This document shows positions 12,430-23,595 of a stretch of DNA of 64,000 nt, in pieces (the first letter of the stretch is position 1; every line of letters begins with the position of its first letter). Below the pieces are notes generated by a model. It saw nothing but the letters and a program-made list of their open reading frames with translations. It made no database searches and had not been told where the DNA came from. Source of the DNA: Heterostelium multicystogenum (lineage: Eukaryota; Evosea; Eumycetozoa; Acytosteliales; Acytosteliaceae); the NCBI GenBank assembly GCA_003667245.1, contig RCNN01000166.1, forward strand, positions 1 through 64,000, read 5' to 3'. The position numbers and the translations under genes were made by a program.

Positions 12430-14948
12430 TTACAAAATATTGAGCTGGTGGACGTATCTATCAACGACATATTTCAATTCCTCTGCACGGATTGGTTTGG
12501 CAATATAACCATCAAATCCTATGGGATAAAGAGAATTGCAAATTATTATTAATATTTTTGACTTGATTGGGAAATCTAATATCATCTCAACAACATACCA
12601 CTTGACAGGCATTTCTCTCTGGCTCCCTTGGTTACATTGGCTGTCTATGAGATGGTTGAGTTTTAGTTATTATTGTATTAAGCTTTAGAATGTTAATAAT
12701 ACTTACAACTGTTACTATGGGTGTATGTCTTGATTCACCTTCGAGCTGTCGAATAATATTGGTTGCTTGATAACCATCCATGTGTGGCATGAACAGATCC
12801 ATCAATATTAATCGGTACGGATGGTTCGACGCCTTATAGGCTTGGACAGCCTGCACTCCATCAGTTACCCATTGACATCGATTGGTGTACACTCCAAATT
12901 TCTCAAGAAGCTTTAACAGGAAACCTGCATTCATTTCATTGTCCTCCACAACCATTACATCTACCACATAGTCCCCAAGGTACAAGCCAACCGATTGTTG
13001 TAGCTTTTGTTGCTGTGTGTCTTCAGATGGTGATGATACCATTGAAGGAGATGATGTAACACTCCCAGCGAGTGCTGGAGTCTTTATCTTGAAAGTAGCT
13101 GGTAGTTTTCAAAGTGGATTGTTGAGATTGTCTGTCGCTATAACTATTAATGAGCAACTGCTTAGTGAGATGATCGAAAGCGCGGAGCGATGGGATAAGA
13201 GTACGTCGATTACTTTCATCACGCTGAATACCATTTATTATCGACAATTCGCTATCGCTGCTCGATTGATCATCATTTTCGTGTTTCTTTCTTGATTAGC
13301 CATCTCCCTGTTTATATTCTTTTGATTTTCAATCATTTCGAGAGCACTGTCAATGTCCTCGATCGAAGATAAGCTATTCGATGCCAAGAAAGAAGGACAA
13401 TCGTCACTACTTCTCTTTAGATACGGTATATTATCAAACATTCTTGATTTTGGTGATGATATAGAGGAAGAAGACGAAGACAGTGAGCTACCATTATTGT
13501 TGTTACTATTTGAGGTTGTAGTCGTTGTCGTTGTCGTTGTCGTATTGCCAGCGAGTACAGATGCCGGTGGTGAAATATATAGCCTATCATTACTACTATC
13601 AAGCAGACTACGTCTTTGAGTAATAGCAGAATTCGATAATTGTTCAATAGGCGATTGAATTGGAGAGGAAGAAGAGTCATAATCGAGTCCTGAGGAGAAC
13701 TCGTTATCGCTGTTTGATGGTGTGTCACCGCTCCTGTAAGCTCTCATCAGATTATAGTCTAATTGTTGTGTTGGCATATTATAATATATTATATACACGC
13801 TACCACTGTTGGTCGGTTGGCTATTAAAACTAGTTGGCTTCAGTGCCTGACTCTCCACTACATTGTTACTACCATTCCGAAAAACCATTGTATTTGTTAT
13901 AGTAGAAATCATCCTTAACAAAATGGTCATCGAATCTATTAAGTATTCTGTCAACACTTTCTTGTTGTTGTTGTAAACTGATATGCAGACTGATATCTGT
14001 CAGATCGCTCCAATGATCCATAGTTATTGTTTGATGGTGCATTTCTAGATGGCATTGAGCTAGTGCTTGGAGTATTTGAAATCGATCTGCTACTGTCTTT
14101 GCCACTGACATTAGGTATATTGGAGGCTGGTAGTGTAGTTGCTCCTGAGGGTGATGCAACAGGTGTTGGTGTCGATGTTGAAAGTTTGGTGATGGTGTAA
14201 CTACTTTGCTGCTGCTGCGGCGGCTGTTGTTGTACTTGTTGTACTTGTTGTACTTGCTGCTGCTGTTGTTGCTGCTTGTTGGGCGAAGTAGTCGATGGTA
14301 CCATGTTGTTGATCAGTGATAGATTTGGCGTCAACTTGTTGGTCGGATAGATGAGACTGAGAATTTGCTGGAATGCCTCTTTGGTTCGAGGCGGTGCATC
14401 AGACACACACCAATAGCCACCCTGCATCTTAGATGCAAGAAGCTTCTCAATACGACGAGTATGTGTTACCGATGGCGATGCGAATTAGTGCACACGACCA
14501 CACCATAGAGAGGACGGGTGGTGTAGCGCTGAACCGACGTCTGGAGATGCTGAAGACAGTCATTAAGGAAATCGATGTCGCTGTTTGCCAGTATACCATT
14601 GGTAGTTGGCAAGCCGATGTATGCCAACACCACACACTTGCCAGCACAGTTATCAAATAGCGAAGTGGCTGCCAACTCATTATCGATAATGGAATTCCAT
14701 TCTTGATTAACAAGATTGAGCACAACTGTAATGCAGTGTTCAATCGTGAATACTTTGAACAGGTGAGTTACATCTTGTACGGTTTTACTTTTATGGTCTA
14801 CTACGATACCAACTAAATTTGCTGACTGTGAGGTTGACGATGAAGCTGTGGAGGTTGAAGTCGATGCTGATGTATTGGATGTTGTTGATGTTAAAGGTAA
14901 GATATTATTACCACTGCCGCTAGTAGAATCTTCTCTATCCCTTTTCAT
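12430..14948 (-). CDS. Response regulator protein with unrecognised N-terminal region
   Basis: Seen: the C-terminal ~135 residues form a receiver domain with VVEDNEMN (acidic pocket), LILMDLFMPHMDG (phospho-acceptor Asp), PIVTVTANV (switch Thr) and AKPI (Lys). Two introns (12645-12706 and 12519-12598) join cleanly across these motifs. There is no histidine-kinase, HPt or phosphodiesterase domain. The N-terminal ~200 residues (14948-14340) are globular, with LVGIVVDHKSKTVQDVTHLF and KMQGGYWCVSDAPPRTKEAF. A Gln/Ser/Thr/Asn-rich middle separates the two ends. Known: receivers are phosphorylated from HPt proteins such as RdeA. Inference: an output protein of the dictyostelid phosphorelay. About four or five frame shifts (near 14490, 14010, 13890, 13290, 13110) must be bridged, so the middle is uncertain. 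I do not recognise the N-terminal domain. Confidence 0.7.
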
Positions 14949-15272
14949 ATTTTATACAACACATAATATTTGCAAACATTTACTTGTTTAAGTTATTACT
15001 ATGTTGTTGTGATAAAAGCTAATGACCAACAAGTTTTCATTTTTATTGACATTCAATGAAAATGTAGAAATTGATTCATCATCAAACTTTTAATACTAAT
15101 AATTATTAAATAAATATTTAATAAGATGGGTCCAATCTATTAACCCCAATGTATATTATATTAGTCTTTTAACTAACTATAGTTAAATAATGTCGAAAAA
15201 AAGATATTTTATTTGATAACAAAATATTGTTGCTTAAATTGTTGTAAATATATTATCAACAGAATTCATTGT
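14949..15272. other. Intergenic spacer
   Basis: AT-rich spacer between the start of the response-regulator gene and the stop of the next minus-strand gene. I see no coding or RNA feature. Confidence 0.6.
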
Positions 15273-17298
15273 TTATTCGTGTGACAATACAAAACACTCT
15301 TTGTGGTATGACAATGCGCATTTGTTACATTTTAAAATTGGTCGATTGGGCAAAGTATTGGAAGCTTTGCAGGTGAAGCATCTTATTGGTTTGTTGTTGT
15401 TGTTGCTATTGTTATTGGAGTGTGGTAACAAAATGTGTTGTTGTTGAAGTTGTTGTTGGTAGTTTTGGAAATGGTTGTGTGGCGAGAAGGTGGAAGTTGG
15501 TGAGTGTGGCGTTTGTTGGTCTTCTCCGCCAACGTTGTTATTGCTGTTGGCAAAGTTGTTGATTGCAGCGGCACCACCGATGTGGGTGTTATCAGAGTTG
15601 GTTGGGCAGATTTGCTCGGTGAGGATCTCGACGACCTGGACCAATGGGATGAAGTTTTGTGGGGTGTTGCCACCGTTGTTGGAACGCTGGTGGTTGAAGA
15701 GATCACAAACATGTGACAATCCGTACTCAAGGAGCAAGTTGAAAGATGCCAGCTCCTTGGTGGAGTTGCGGTGCTTCACTGGTGTCTTGAAGCGGCTGGC
15801 TTGGAGTGGCTCAGGGTTTGGTGAGCGGCTATTGCGTGAGATATCCAACTGGAGTTGGCTTTGGAGTTGCTCCAAGAGCTCGCCGGTCAACACACTGGAG
15901 AGACTGGACTTGATCTCAAAGTACTTGTTGCGCGACAAGATACGTGGAATTTGTCCGACGTCTGGGAATACCTTGGCTTGCTCGGTGCTCCAGTAGTCAG
16001 AGATACGGTCGAGCGAGTGGGAGTTGATAAAGAGAGAAACGACAATGAAGGACTCGATGATGGTGTTGGTAATTGGGAAACGACTTCCCAAGTAGTGAGT
16101 GGAAGCAGTGATGCTGGAAGACTCGTTATTACGGACCTTGGAGATGATATCGGCGAGTTGACCTATGACATTTTGGAAGATTGTACGGAAACAATCGAGT
16201 GGAGTAAGGTGACCCTGAGACAGTTGATTTGCTTGCAATGGGATTTGTTGTTGTGTTTGTTGTGTTTGTTGATGTTGATGTTGATGATGTTGTTGAATTT
16301 GTTGGACTTGCATTTGTTGATGTTTGCAACTTAAGATGTTGTTGTAGTTGTTGTTGCAATTTTGCATGTAAAATTTGATAATCCTCTTGTGAAAGAAGAT
16401 GATTTAATAAAACAGATGGATGAATCTGTTGTTGTTGTAGCTGCTGCTGTTGTTGTTGCTTTTGTTGGCTATTAACATTAATATTATTGGTGTTGGCTGG
16501 GAAAATAATGGGTGACATTAATGGTGAGGTGGAAGGTGAGGATGCAGCTGAGCCTAGCTGACTTTGAATGTTTGTACGGGGCGACGCCATCGGTGAAGAT
16601 GGCGGCGTTGGAACGCTGGTGGACATGGTTGGCGAAGTGATGGCACTTGAATCATCGCTAGATAATTCGAGATTGCCTTCTTCAAAAGAAACCGTGTCCA
16701 ACAACGTCCTGAACTGACGGTGTGACAATAGCTCGGTTGTCTGTTGGTCCGATGAGCTTGAACCGCCACCCTTGGAACCACCGCTGGTACGCAAAATGAA
16801 CTCAGAGTTGGCTTTGTTGATTCCAAAGCTGGTGGCACTAGTTTGGTAGTGGTAGGAGATTGGACGTTGGGTGGATGGATATGGATGGTAGCTACGAACA
16901 ACTGGGTTGTATTTCTCTTTGGACCTTTGCCTTTCGCTCTGCTGACCGAAGCTCTCGACCAACATCATCAATTGTTGTGCTGGAATGGAGGTGGATGAAG
17001 AAATATTTTTTGGTGACTGTTGTTGTTGAAGTGGTTGTGATTGACGTGGCTTAACTTCAATGATTGGGCTTGTTGATGAAGCATTTGTAGCTGAAGTAGA
17101 AAGCAACAGGTCGGATATGGAAGACAATTTATTATTGTTATTATTGTTGAGGTTTGGTGTGATTGATGGTAAAACTGTATTATTCATATTATTATTATTT
17201 TTGGCCTCAAATCCAACTTCGAAAATCTTTTGTTGGGACTTTGGTAGTGGCAACTTATATAAAAAGGGTGATTGATTGAATATTTGTGCAGAAGACAT
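15273..17298 (-). CDS. Protein with piggyBac-transposase-like N-terminal segment and C-terminal Cys-rich finger, catalytic core not visible
   Basis: Seen: two overlapping frames (17298-16129 and 16367-15273) joined by one shift inside a Gln-rich tract near 16300. The first ~320 residues are Asn/Gln/Ser/Pro-rich. A globular part then reads LDCFRTIFQNVIGQLADI, IIESFIVVSLFIN, RISDYWSTEQAK and RILSRNKYFEIKSSL. The order hydrophobic helix, DYWS, then SRN-x-F/Y-EI is that of the N-terminal part of DDE_Tnp_1_7 (piggyBac). The C-terminus is a finger: CFTCK...CNKCALSYHKECF, like the cysteine-rich domain ending piggyBac transposases. Between them I see no DDD catalytic segment. Inference: a host gene derived from piggyBac ends, perhaps DNA- or chromatin-binding. 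The DYWS match is suggestive, not proven; a PHD/C1-type finger protein is the alternative. Confidence 0.55.
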
Positions 17299-20200
17299 CT
17301 TCCAATTGTTTTGATTAATTATCTATTATATCTATATCTATTCTTTATTTTTTTGGAAAATAAAAATTAAAGAAGAAGAAGAAGAAGAAGAAATAAAGTT
17401 AATAACTTTTATATTTTAAATATTATTATTTATTTATAGTCTATTATTACTATTATTATTATTATTTATTTTAAAGAAGTCGGTATTTAAAATGGTATTG
17501 TATTTGGAATTGAGATGACGATGATGATGAAATAGTTTTGGAAGGTTGTAAAATAAAAATTTATTTTAATGATTGGTTCTGGTTGTACCTTTTATTTTGT
17601 TTTATGGATATAATTATAATATCTAATTAATATATAGATAATATTGGGAGAATTTTAAATAGGATGATTGTTTAGGATTTTTTAGGAGTAGAGACGAGAG
17701 ATTAGAAATTTCAAAAAAGAAAATAGTTTAAAACTATTATTTTATTGTTGATTATTAGGCGAAAATAAAAAAAGTGCACATCGATGTTTGTCAAACAAAC
17801 AATCTTCTCTGTTGTACAGACTTGTTTAATAAAAGAGGTAGGTATACTGACAAATGGCAGTAGTTGAAATTGATTTGATTGATCAGGATGTTGCAAAAAT
17901 ATTTTTAATATTATCCTGATTATAATCTAATCTCTCTAGAGTTGCAACAAAAAAATTACAAAACAAATTCTAAAATAAAAAAAAAAACAGGAAGATTCTT
18001 AGGGGTAGAAGCTTAAAAGAATCCAAGGAAATATCTTGTTGTTCCATGTGTTGCTAGAGTTAAGATGAGATAGTTTGCCACGAGCTTATTGTAGGAACAC
18101 CATACTTTCCTATTTCGAAACACATTTGCTGCTTGATCATGAAACAAAACAAAAAGCAAAAAATTCTGATTTTTTGATGATAATTTCATAAGATGATCTT
18201 TTTTGAGCTTTTTGTTTTTTGTTTTTTTTTTAGGGTGGAGTGTGTGAACTTTTATAAAAGCATTTGGTCATGGATGGGTGCAAAAAACAAAAAATTGTGA
18301 AAATGTAAAAATTGATGGGCAGACATCTTATTTGGACAAGCAAAAAACAATGATTGTTTTTTGTGTTTTAAATTGAAAGATCATGGTGTGGTGTTGGTGT
18401 GTGGTTTTTGCTTTAAATCAGGAAACAGAGGAGATGGTTGCTGCTTGTTATTATATTAATCGAGTTGGGGTTATGATGATTTATTCACATATCAACCAGT
18501 CTGGTGCTGGCAACTGTGCATACACTAATGGTACTGAAACACTTACTTAATTATTTCTGTAATTATATGGGTACTACCTTCGGTTGTGTTTCTTTGGTTA
18601 AGTCAATGGAGGTTGTTGATGTGTTGTTACAAGTACAATTATGTAGAAGTTTGAATGTGTAATTCAGCAAATTAATTAAAAGAATTGAGATGAGCTGAGT
18701 GGAGGGTTGGATTGGTAACCGTTCACAAAAATAACACGCCAACCAAATATATATTTAAAGTTATATGTATGATGGTTTAGTTGTATTAATTACTTTGGAG
18801 GTTGGTGGTATTTGAAAAGACCAAAAGTGATTGTTGCTTGAGTGATTAAACTGCTTGGTTAATTGTGTGATTATTAATTAATGGTGCCTCAAGAATTGCC
18901 GAAATATTTATTTCATCTAACAACAAAGGAGGAGTTGTATGATAGATACCAAAAATTAATTCTGGGCAAAACAGAAATAGGTTATTGTTGTTGTGGTATC
19001 TGAATGAAGATTATTTATTGATTGAAATGGAAGGAATTGTTGAATACCAATGCATCAAAAGTAAGAGTCTTCAAGTAAGTAGCAATTAGGAAATGCTGGT
19101 TATACGATGATAAAGGAGATGATTCAATACAACCCCGATGTGGTGCAAAGTGTTTTGTTTATTAGTTTAGCTTTATTAGCACAGCAAATCCTAGTTGAAA
19201 ACTTCCCAGAGCTTGGAACATTTTAGTTGTTTTGTTAAGGTTCTTCGTCTGTCCAGTCAAGGGACTCACTCCGGCAAGCAGAGTCTTTTGTGCTGGTCCT
19301 CTATTAGCTTTGAAAATGTTGATGCTATAACCCGCTAAACGTATGTCGTCAACCTTATTGGGGTTGTCGCATCAACATTATTGGGCAAATAACACCATTG
19401 TTTTTATTTTTTATTATTTAAAATTTATTTTATATTTTTGTTATTTTGCCACTACTATTTATTTTTTATGATTTGAAATTTGCTCTAGATTTTTTGATTA
19501 GATGCTGGGCTGCAAGATGGATGACAATACTTGGTTTTCGATTAAGAAAAAGACTTTTCTGATCAGCACCAACATTTCATTAAAAAAACCAAACATTAAC
19601 AATAACCTTGCTATTTTGGTTAGGTTTGATGTTATCGAAATTTCCACACACTAAAATATCCAATTCCATGAATCATTGATAAAAAACAAAACAAATTGAA
19701 AATATTGATCAAATTGTAACCTTGAGTTAAAAAATCATTTTTCTCATGATTGTTTCTATCATCAAGATATTTAAGATAAAATTTATAAATTCTGCAAAAG
19801 TCAAATAAATCTTAAATATCGGTTTGCACGTCATACACGAACAGTCTAAGATAAATCCCAATACCATATTTTAGCGAACATGGTTCTATTAGATGAAAAT
19901 ACTAAAGATTTGCAAATATTATGATAATTTAGATATTTGTTGTTCTTTGTGTTCTGTATAAAAAGTCTACAACAATGAGATATTTAGAATAAAATCAGTC
20001 ACATGTGCAAATTCAAACTAGATATTTTAGATAAAATTTTAATTCTACTGGTGCCTTCTGAGTTATTCGTTTGGTATTTGCACGGTTTCTATATAATTTG
20101 ATCTTTTAAATATCTAAACTAATTAGACTAGTTCAAAGCTTCTTCCTTCCCTGGATAATTCATTAAACCATGAATCCTAGGAATCAAATAATATGAACTT

Positions 20201-20476
20201 AGTTTTTGTAAATAACAGTAGTTACCTATTATGACTGGTAAATGATATAATTTGAATTCATTCAAGTTGAATGAAAATAAATATGTGATTTATTGGAGGA
20301 TTGGATATTTGATGATAACGATGATGTATTCTACATATTATTTGTTATGAACAATATGGAATTGTAGTTGGTTGTAACCTGAACCTTAACTTAACTATCG
20401 GATTGTCGAAACAAATAATAAAATTTTAATAAAAACAAATATTATTCTTTCTTATGACTTAAATTATTATAATGAT
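17299..20476. other. 3.2-kb intergenic region with one coding-like island
   Basis: AT-rich, with long A and T runs and a GT-rich patch at 18384-18410 (TGGTGTGGTGTTGGTGTG), resembling a pair of G-boxes. Variants of AGATATTTAGATAAAAT recur near 19767, 19977 and 20024. A minus-strand stretch of about 60 codons without stops (18770-18563) has no ATG and may be chance. The clear exception is the island at 19162-19398, listed separately. Confidence 0.5.
19162..19398 (-). CDS. Small uncharacterised protein, about 78 residues
   Basis: Seen: 69 codons are open from 19371 to the TAA at 19162-19164, unusually GC-rich for this spacer. The reading includes KVDDIRLAGYSINIFKANRG, LLAGVSPLTGQTKNLNK and FQALGSFQLGFAVLIKLN. 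An ATG at 19398 (MVLFAQ) is in the same frame and has A-rich upstream context (AAAACAATGG), but TAA and TGA at 19380-19372 interrupt it. One insertion and one deletion there would join them. I do not recognise the family. It could also be a structured RNA, since the island is GC-rich on both strands, but the codon pattern favours protein. Confidence 0.45.
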
Positions 20477-21637
20477 TTAAATTGTTGGACATTCACTGGT
20501 CATTAAAGGTGATTCCCTAAATGATCTCCAAAGTGGCTCTATTGATAAGCATGCCTGGAGTGAAGTTAGTTTGATTAGTAATCGATTAGCAAATTTTAAT
20601 TGTGGACTACTTACGGTACCACCACCTCTGTGATATTGTGACAACATTCTGTTGATGTCACCGATACATATATATTTAGTAGATTCAGAGGAAGAAATAG
20701 TTGCTGCCCACTTGCTGTGGTCAATAGTGTATTTCCAGGAGTATTGGGTTCCATCTGTGTCATTCATGGAAAGCTTCATCACGTTAATACTATCATATTT
20801 GTATTGAGGTTTGCAGTAAGATGGCATGATTGTACTGTTGGCTCCTAGTCTCCATGATTGAACAATCATATCTTGCTCCAAAGTTGATTGTACCAAATCT
20901 TCGTAGAGGTCGTTGTTCCACTCGCTATTTTAGCGAAAACATTCAACTGGACTCCACCTTTTGAGGTAAGGATACTGGAAATTGCAGTTGGTGTTGATTG
21001 GAAGCCTCCAGAAAGGAGTGTATTTAAAAGAGAAATTGGTAAACTGGTGTGTAGTGGGATGTATGAGTCGTAGATGAATGGACGATTGACATAGAGCTTC
21101 TTCATGATCTGCTCGAACTGGTTGGATTTGTAGCTTACACAGAGGAATGACTGACCTTTGAGACGTTCATTAGCCGGAAACTGGTAGGATTCCTTTGAGG
21201 GAGCTAGTGGAAAATCTAGGTGTACTGTGAATAAGCCAGAATCCCTGATGATCATCGAATGCAATTGCACCTTTTGAGTGTGCGAAGCTGCTGCTGACTT
21301 TTCCGGTGGGTGGCTGATCATTATAGAGCAACCAGAGGAGATCACCAGACTCTGAGGGGTCGTTGTAGATTGGAGCCAAAGTATATTGGAGGGCAGTAGT
21401 AGTGTCATTCAAAGCATTACTTGACATTACGAGCTCTGGAGAGTTAGCATCAGCATATGCGTAGCCGTATCCATCATGGAATCGAGTGCCTTTATTTACA
21501 CTGGAAAGAGCAGGAAGTTTGCTAATCACCCACCAATCAACTGGATTCCCACTCTCGCTCCTACATGTTATTTCTGTTGTCTTGGCGCTACAGACACAAA
21601 TCAGAAAAACGAAAAACACCACTCTGCTCAACAACAT
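20477..21637 (-). CDS. Deoxyribonuclease II (acid endonuclease, lysosomal)
   Basis: Seen: signal peptide MLLSRVVFFVFLICVCSA, then GNPVDWWVISKLP, YAYAD and YNDQPP. The first HxK motif is in FAHSKG and the second in DHSKW, followed by YICIGDINRM and RGGGT. These are the hallmark order and both catalytic histidine motifs of DNase II. The frame moves twice, near 21215 (extra T) and 20932 (extra A); correcting each restores family-like sequence. A 60-bp intron (20555-20614) splits GGGT from CLSIEPLWRSF, matching the conserved C-terminus. Known: DNase II cleaves DNA at acidic pH without metal ions and works in lysosomes. In an amoeba that feeds on bacteria it probably digests phagocytosed DNA. Length about 370 residues, normal for the family. 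Confidence 0.88.
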
Positions 21638-22707
21638 TTTTATCTGACTTAGATATAACCTTTGTATATCTAACAGTTTTACACTTTTCTATTTTTAGAA
21701 TATACTATATATGTTATGTTTAAAATGAATTATTATTATTATTATTTAAAAGTAGATAATTGTATGTTTTAAATGTTAAAAAAAATGGCTAATACATGAA
21801 GAAGTTTGTGACTGAAGATATATTTGATGATGATTGTTAAATAAATAGGTAGGTTGGTGAATGAAGTGAAGTTAAGAATTTAAATCAGAGTCTGTCATCA
21901 TATGATTCTTGTTATTTTTATTTATTGTTGGTTAATGATGTTTTGGGTGCTGTGTTTGCTGGCCAATACTGATGAACAAATTTGACAGGGCTTGTTTACA
22001 AAATCAAAAACAGAGAAATTTTAAATTTCACACAGGCTTTTTAGTGAAACAGTGATCACTTTTCTTTGATCTTTTGTTTTTGGCTTTTTTTTTTGCTTTT
22101 ATTTTAACGATTTTGTTTATAATACCGGATATCTTTCAACCAAGCCTGTACTAAAATACCAAAAGTTGTTTGTTTTTTAAGATGAAACTATCTTTTTGAT
22201 TGTTCTTTTCGAAAAATCTCAGCGTTGTTCATCGCATCTTTGCAATATATTTGCAGCTACTTTGTAAAGATTATAATAACATAATGACTTTTAAATAAAT
22301 AATTTTCAAAATAACTTTCCTTTATTTATTTCAATATAATATAATATTATCCAATAAAAAAATTAAAATTATCAGATCATCTTTAAAATTCGTTATTATT
22401 CAAAATATCACAGCAAATAGTTATTGGTTATTAGTTAATATTACTAAATATTAGATAGATATTTCCAATTATTATTGGAAACCCATGAATGAGAATGTAC
22501 AAATAAAATTTAAAGAAAATATCTAGGTCCAATAGACGTTTTTGTATTACCTAAAAATTGAAAATCTGTTTTTGGGTTTCACCAATTATCTTGATCACGA
22601 AGATTCTAGCGATGGGTGGAGTTTGCTGAATGATTTACTCCTCCTCATTTTTCTCATTTTATTATTAAAATAAAAGAGGAAATATACAAAGATAGAAATT
22701 GTTAGAA
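21638..22707. other. Intergenic region between divergent genes
   Basis: Divergent promoter region for DNase II (-) and the saposin gene (+). AT-rich with T runs near 22080 and 23-24 open codons on the minus strand near 22600-22530, too short to call. I see no other feature. Confidence 0.5.
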
Positions 22708-23337
22708 ATGAGACAAATCATTAGTATATTGTTGGTTTTAACTGTGGTATTGTTGTCAATCCATCAGTACAATGCACTTAACATTAGAGCACAAGAAACA
22801 AGATCCGTCGGAGATCTTAGCCAAATTCGTATCCCTGAGAGATTGCCAGCTAACCCAGTTGGTGGTTTACCAGAGTGCATCATTTGCAGTTTCGTTGTAG
22901 ACAGAGTTGAGCACTACCTCTTGAACAAGACAAACGAGACTGAAATCATCGCCGATTTAGACAAGGATTGCACCGATTTCAAAGGTATTTACAAACACAT
23001 TAATACTGTTTATTGATACTTTTGTCATTCTAAATATGCTAATATACTATTGTTCTATTGAATAGATGCTCATGATGTTCAAGTTTGTCAAGATATTGTC
23101 AACAAATACTTATCAACAATCATCAAGTTATTGTTGAACCACGAAAAGCCAGAAGCAATCTGTGCTGAGCTCCATATGTGCGGATTGATGAGCAACAATG
23201 TCAACAACAATAAGAACAACAACAACAACAACAACAATCAAAAAACACATTTCCGTAGATTGTCCACTGTTCACCAAGAGGAGTTGAGAGTTAAATCCAA
23301 AATCATCAGAGATGAAATTAAAAGAAAACTAAACTAG
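22708..23337 (+). CDS. Secreted single-domain saposin-B protein
   Basis: Seen: start MRQIISIL with a clear signal peptide (ILLVLTVVLLSIHQYNA). One SapB domain has six cysteines in the expected order: ECIICSF, CTDFK, VCQDIV and ICAELHMCG. An 81-bp intron (22985-23065, GTATTT...AATAG) joins FK to DAHDVQVC in frame. After the domain come an Asn run and a charged tail ending IKRKLN. Known: saposin-like proteins bind or perturb lipids; in amoebae they include lysosomal activators and bacteria-killing amoebapore relatives. Nothing in the sequence decides between those roles. The charged C-terminal tail after an Asn-rich spacer is unusual for a simple saposin. Both exons are free of frameshifts. Confidence 0.88.
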
Positions 23338-23595
23338 AAGACAAATGATATCATCTCTATATTATTATGTTATTTTAGATTAGGTTAAAGTTAATTAAGT
23401 AATAAATACTAATTATATATCCATTCCATTCCCCAAAGTTTAACTTAGATATAACACTTATTTGTTATGATAAAGAATGTAGTGATAAATACTAAGAAAT
23501 AAATGTTGTATCTCCATCTTTTATACATTTTTAATGATATAAATGTTTTTTTATTTTTTATTTTTTTTTATTTATTTTAAAAGTAGTATAATAAT

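Noticed and set aside
17711..17896. 61-codon minus-strand frame
   Set aside because: AT-driven Ile/Phe/Asn composition and no family resemblance; not distinguishable from chance.
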